Shown one piece after another: positions 38,717 through 39,131 of a DNA stretch of 39,131 nt. This DNA comes from Microcoleus sp. GA_180221_E-2-1-MAG-45_12 (GTDB lineage: Bacteria > Cyanobacteriota > Cyanobacteriia > Cyanobacteriales > JAAUUE01). The position numbers and the translations under genes are program-made. The notes under the pieces are model-generated. The model did not search any database and was not told the origin of the DNA. It worked only from the letters and a program-made list of their open reading frames with translations. Location of the stretch: positions 1,940 through 41,070 of the forward strand of contig JAIMKT010000033.1 of assembly GCA_020692245.1 (NCBI GenBank), read 5' to 3'. Each line of letters begins with the position of its first letter. Position 1 is the first letter of the stretch.

Positions 38717-39131
38717 ATGCTTCTAAATATTGCACTATTGATTGTCACTCATTTAGTCATTCCCATCGGCTTCCTAATTTGGCTTTGGCAGGCACAATTT
38801 GAGAGTAAATTCAATGGGCTGATCAATATTTTAATAGTCTTAGTCTATAGTCTTTTTATCTTTCTCAATGGGCGGTGGGACTGGTTAAGTTATTACCTCA
38901 GATTTCTATTGCCAATCTTATTTGTCATAGCAGCATATAAGTCTTTCATCAAAGCCAAGTCTTTACCACTTTACCCTCCAAAAACGTTTAAAAATTATCT
39001 TGAGTTAGGAATCAACGCTTTTGTTGTGATGCTATTTATAGCTAGTCTAAAGGGTTATTTTTTTACTGGCTCATCTATCGATCTGTCTTTTCCATTAAAG
39101 AACGGCGTATATTATGTTGCCCATGGAGGAA
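38717..39131 (+). CDS. Multi-TM protein, possibly N-terminal part of a membrane M23-peptidase-like protein (runs off window)
   Basis: Manual translation MLLNIALLIVTHLVIPIGFLIWLWQAQFESKFNGLINILIVLVYSLFIFLNGRWDW...SIDLSFPLKNGVYYVAHGG, open at the edge. LKNG.YYV.HGG resembles the entry to M23/LytM domains. Confidence 0.55.
   Translation, partial: MLLNIALLIVTHLVIPIGFLIWLWQAQFESKFNGLINILIVLVYSLFIFLNGRWDWLSYYLRFLLPILFVIAAYKSFIKAKSLPLYPPKTFKNYLELGINAFVVMLFIASLKGYFFTGSSIDLSFPLKNGVYYVAHGG

Overview
This is a cyanobacterial chromosomal window. HIP1-type GCGATCGC and GATCG motifs are abundant and the genes are typically cyanobacterial. Most of it is housekeeping: thrS, ggt, an sbpA-like sulfate-binding protein, an initiator tRNA, mutL, a TPR protein, an MFS transporter, folK, an RDD protein, purC, and omp85-lpxC-fabZ-lpxA. 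The strongest finding is a single uninterrupted 1461-aa ORF (2262..6647, minus) that joins a NarB-type molybdopterin nitrate reductase to a complete CysJ-like diflavin reductase. It is preceded by a textbook NtcA-activated promoter, GTA-N8-TAC-N22-TAN3T, on the correct strand. This predicts an NADPH-powered, nitrogen-regulated assimilatory nitrate reductase in place of the usual ferredoxin-dependent NarB. RefSeq-style annotations for this fusion class exist to my knowledge, but its biochemistry appears little studied. Other notable items are: a compact overlapping D12-class adenine methyltransferase + HNH endonuclease module; a decaying Rpn/DUF2887 cluster at the left edge with an in-frame amber codon; a 7-PAS orphan histidine kinase with a recently duplicated segment; and an accessory segment after lpxA (about 32.2-39.1 kb), where lpxB would be expected. 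That segment holds gene remnants (ZIP, SnoaL/NTF2-like, nucleoside hydrolase), three diverged copies of a ~90-bp repeat, and a GC-rich SpoIIM-like + prolyl oligopeptidase pair followed by an unlisted 38-aa single-TM small ORF. All calls come from reading the sequence and the supplied ORFs. No database search was run.
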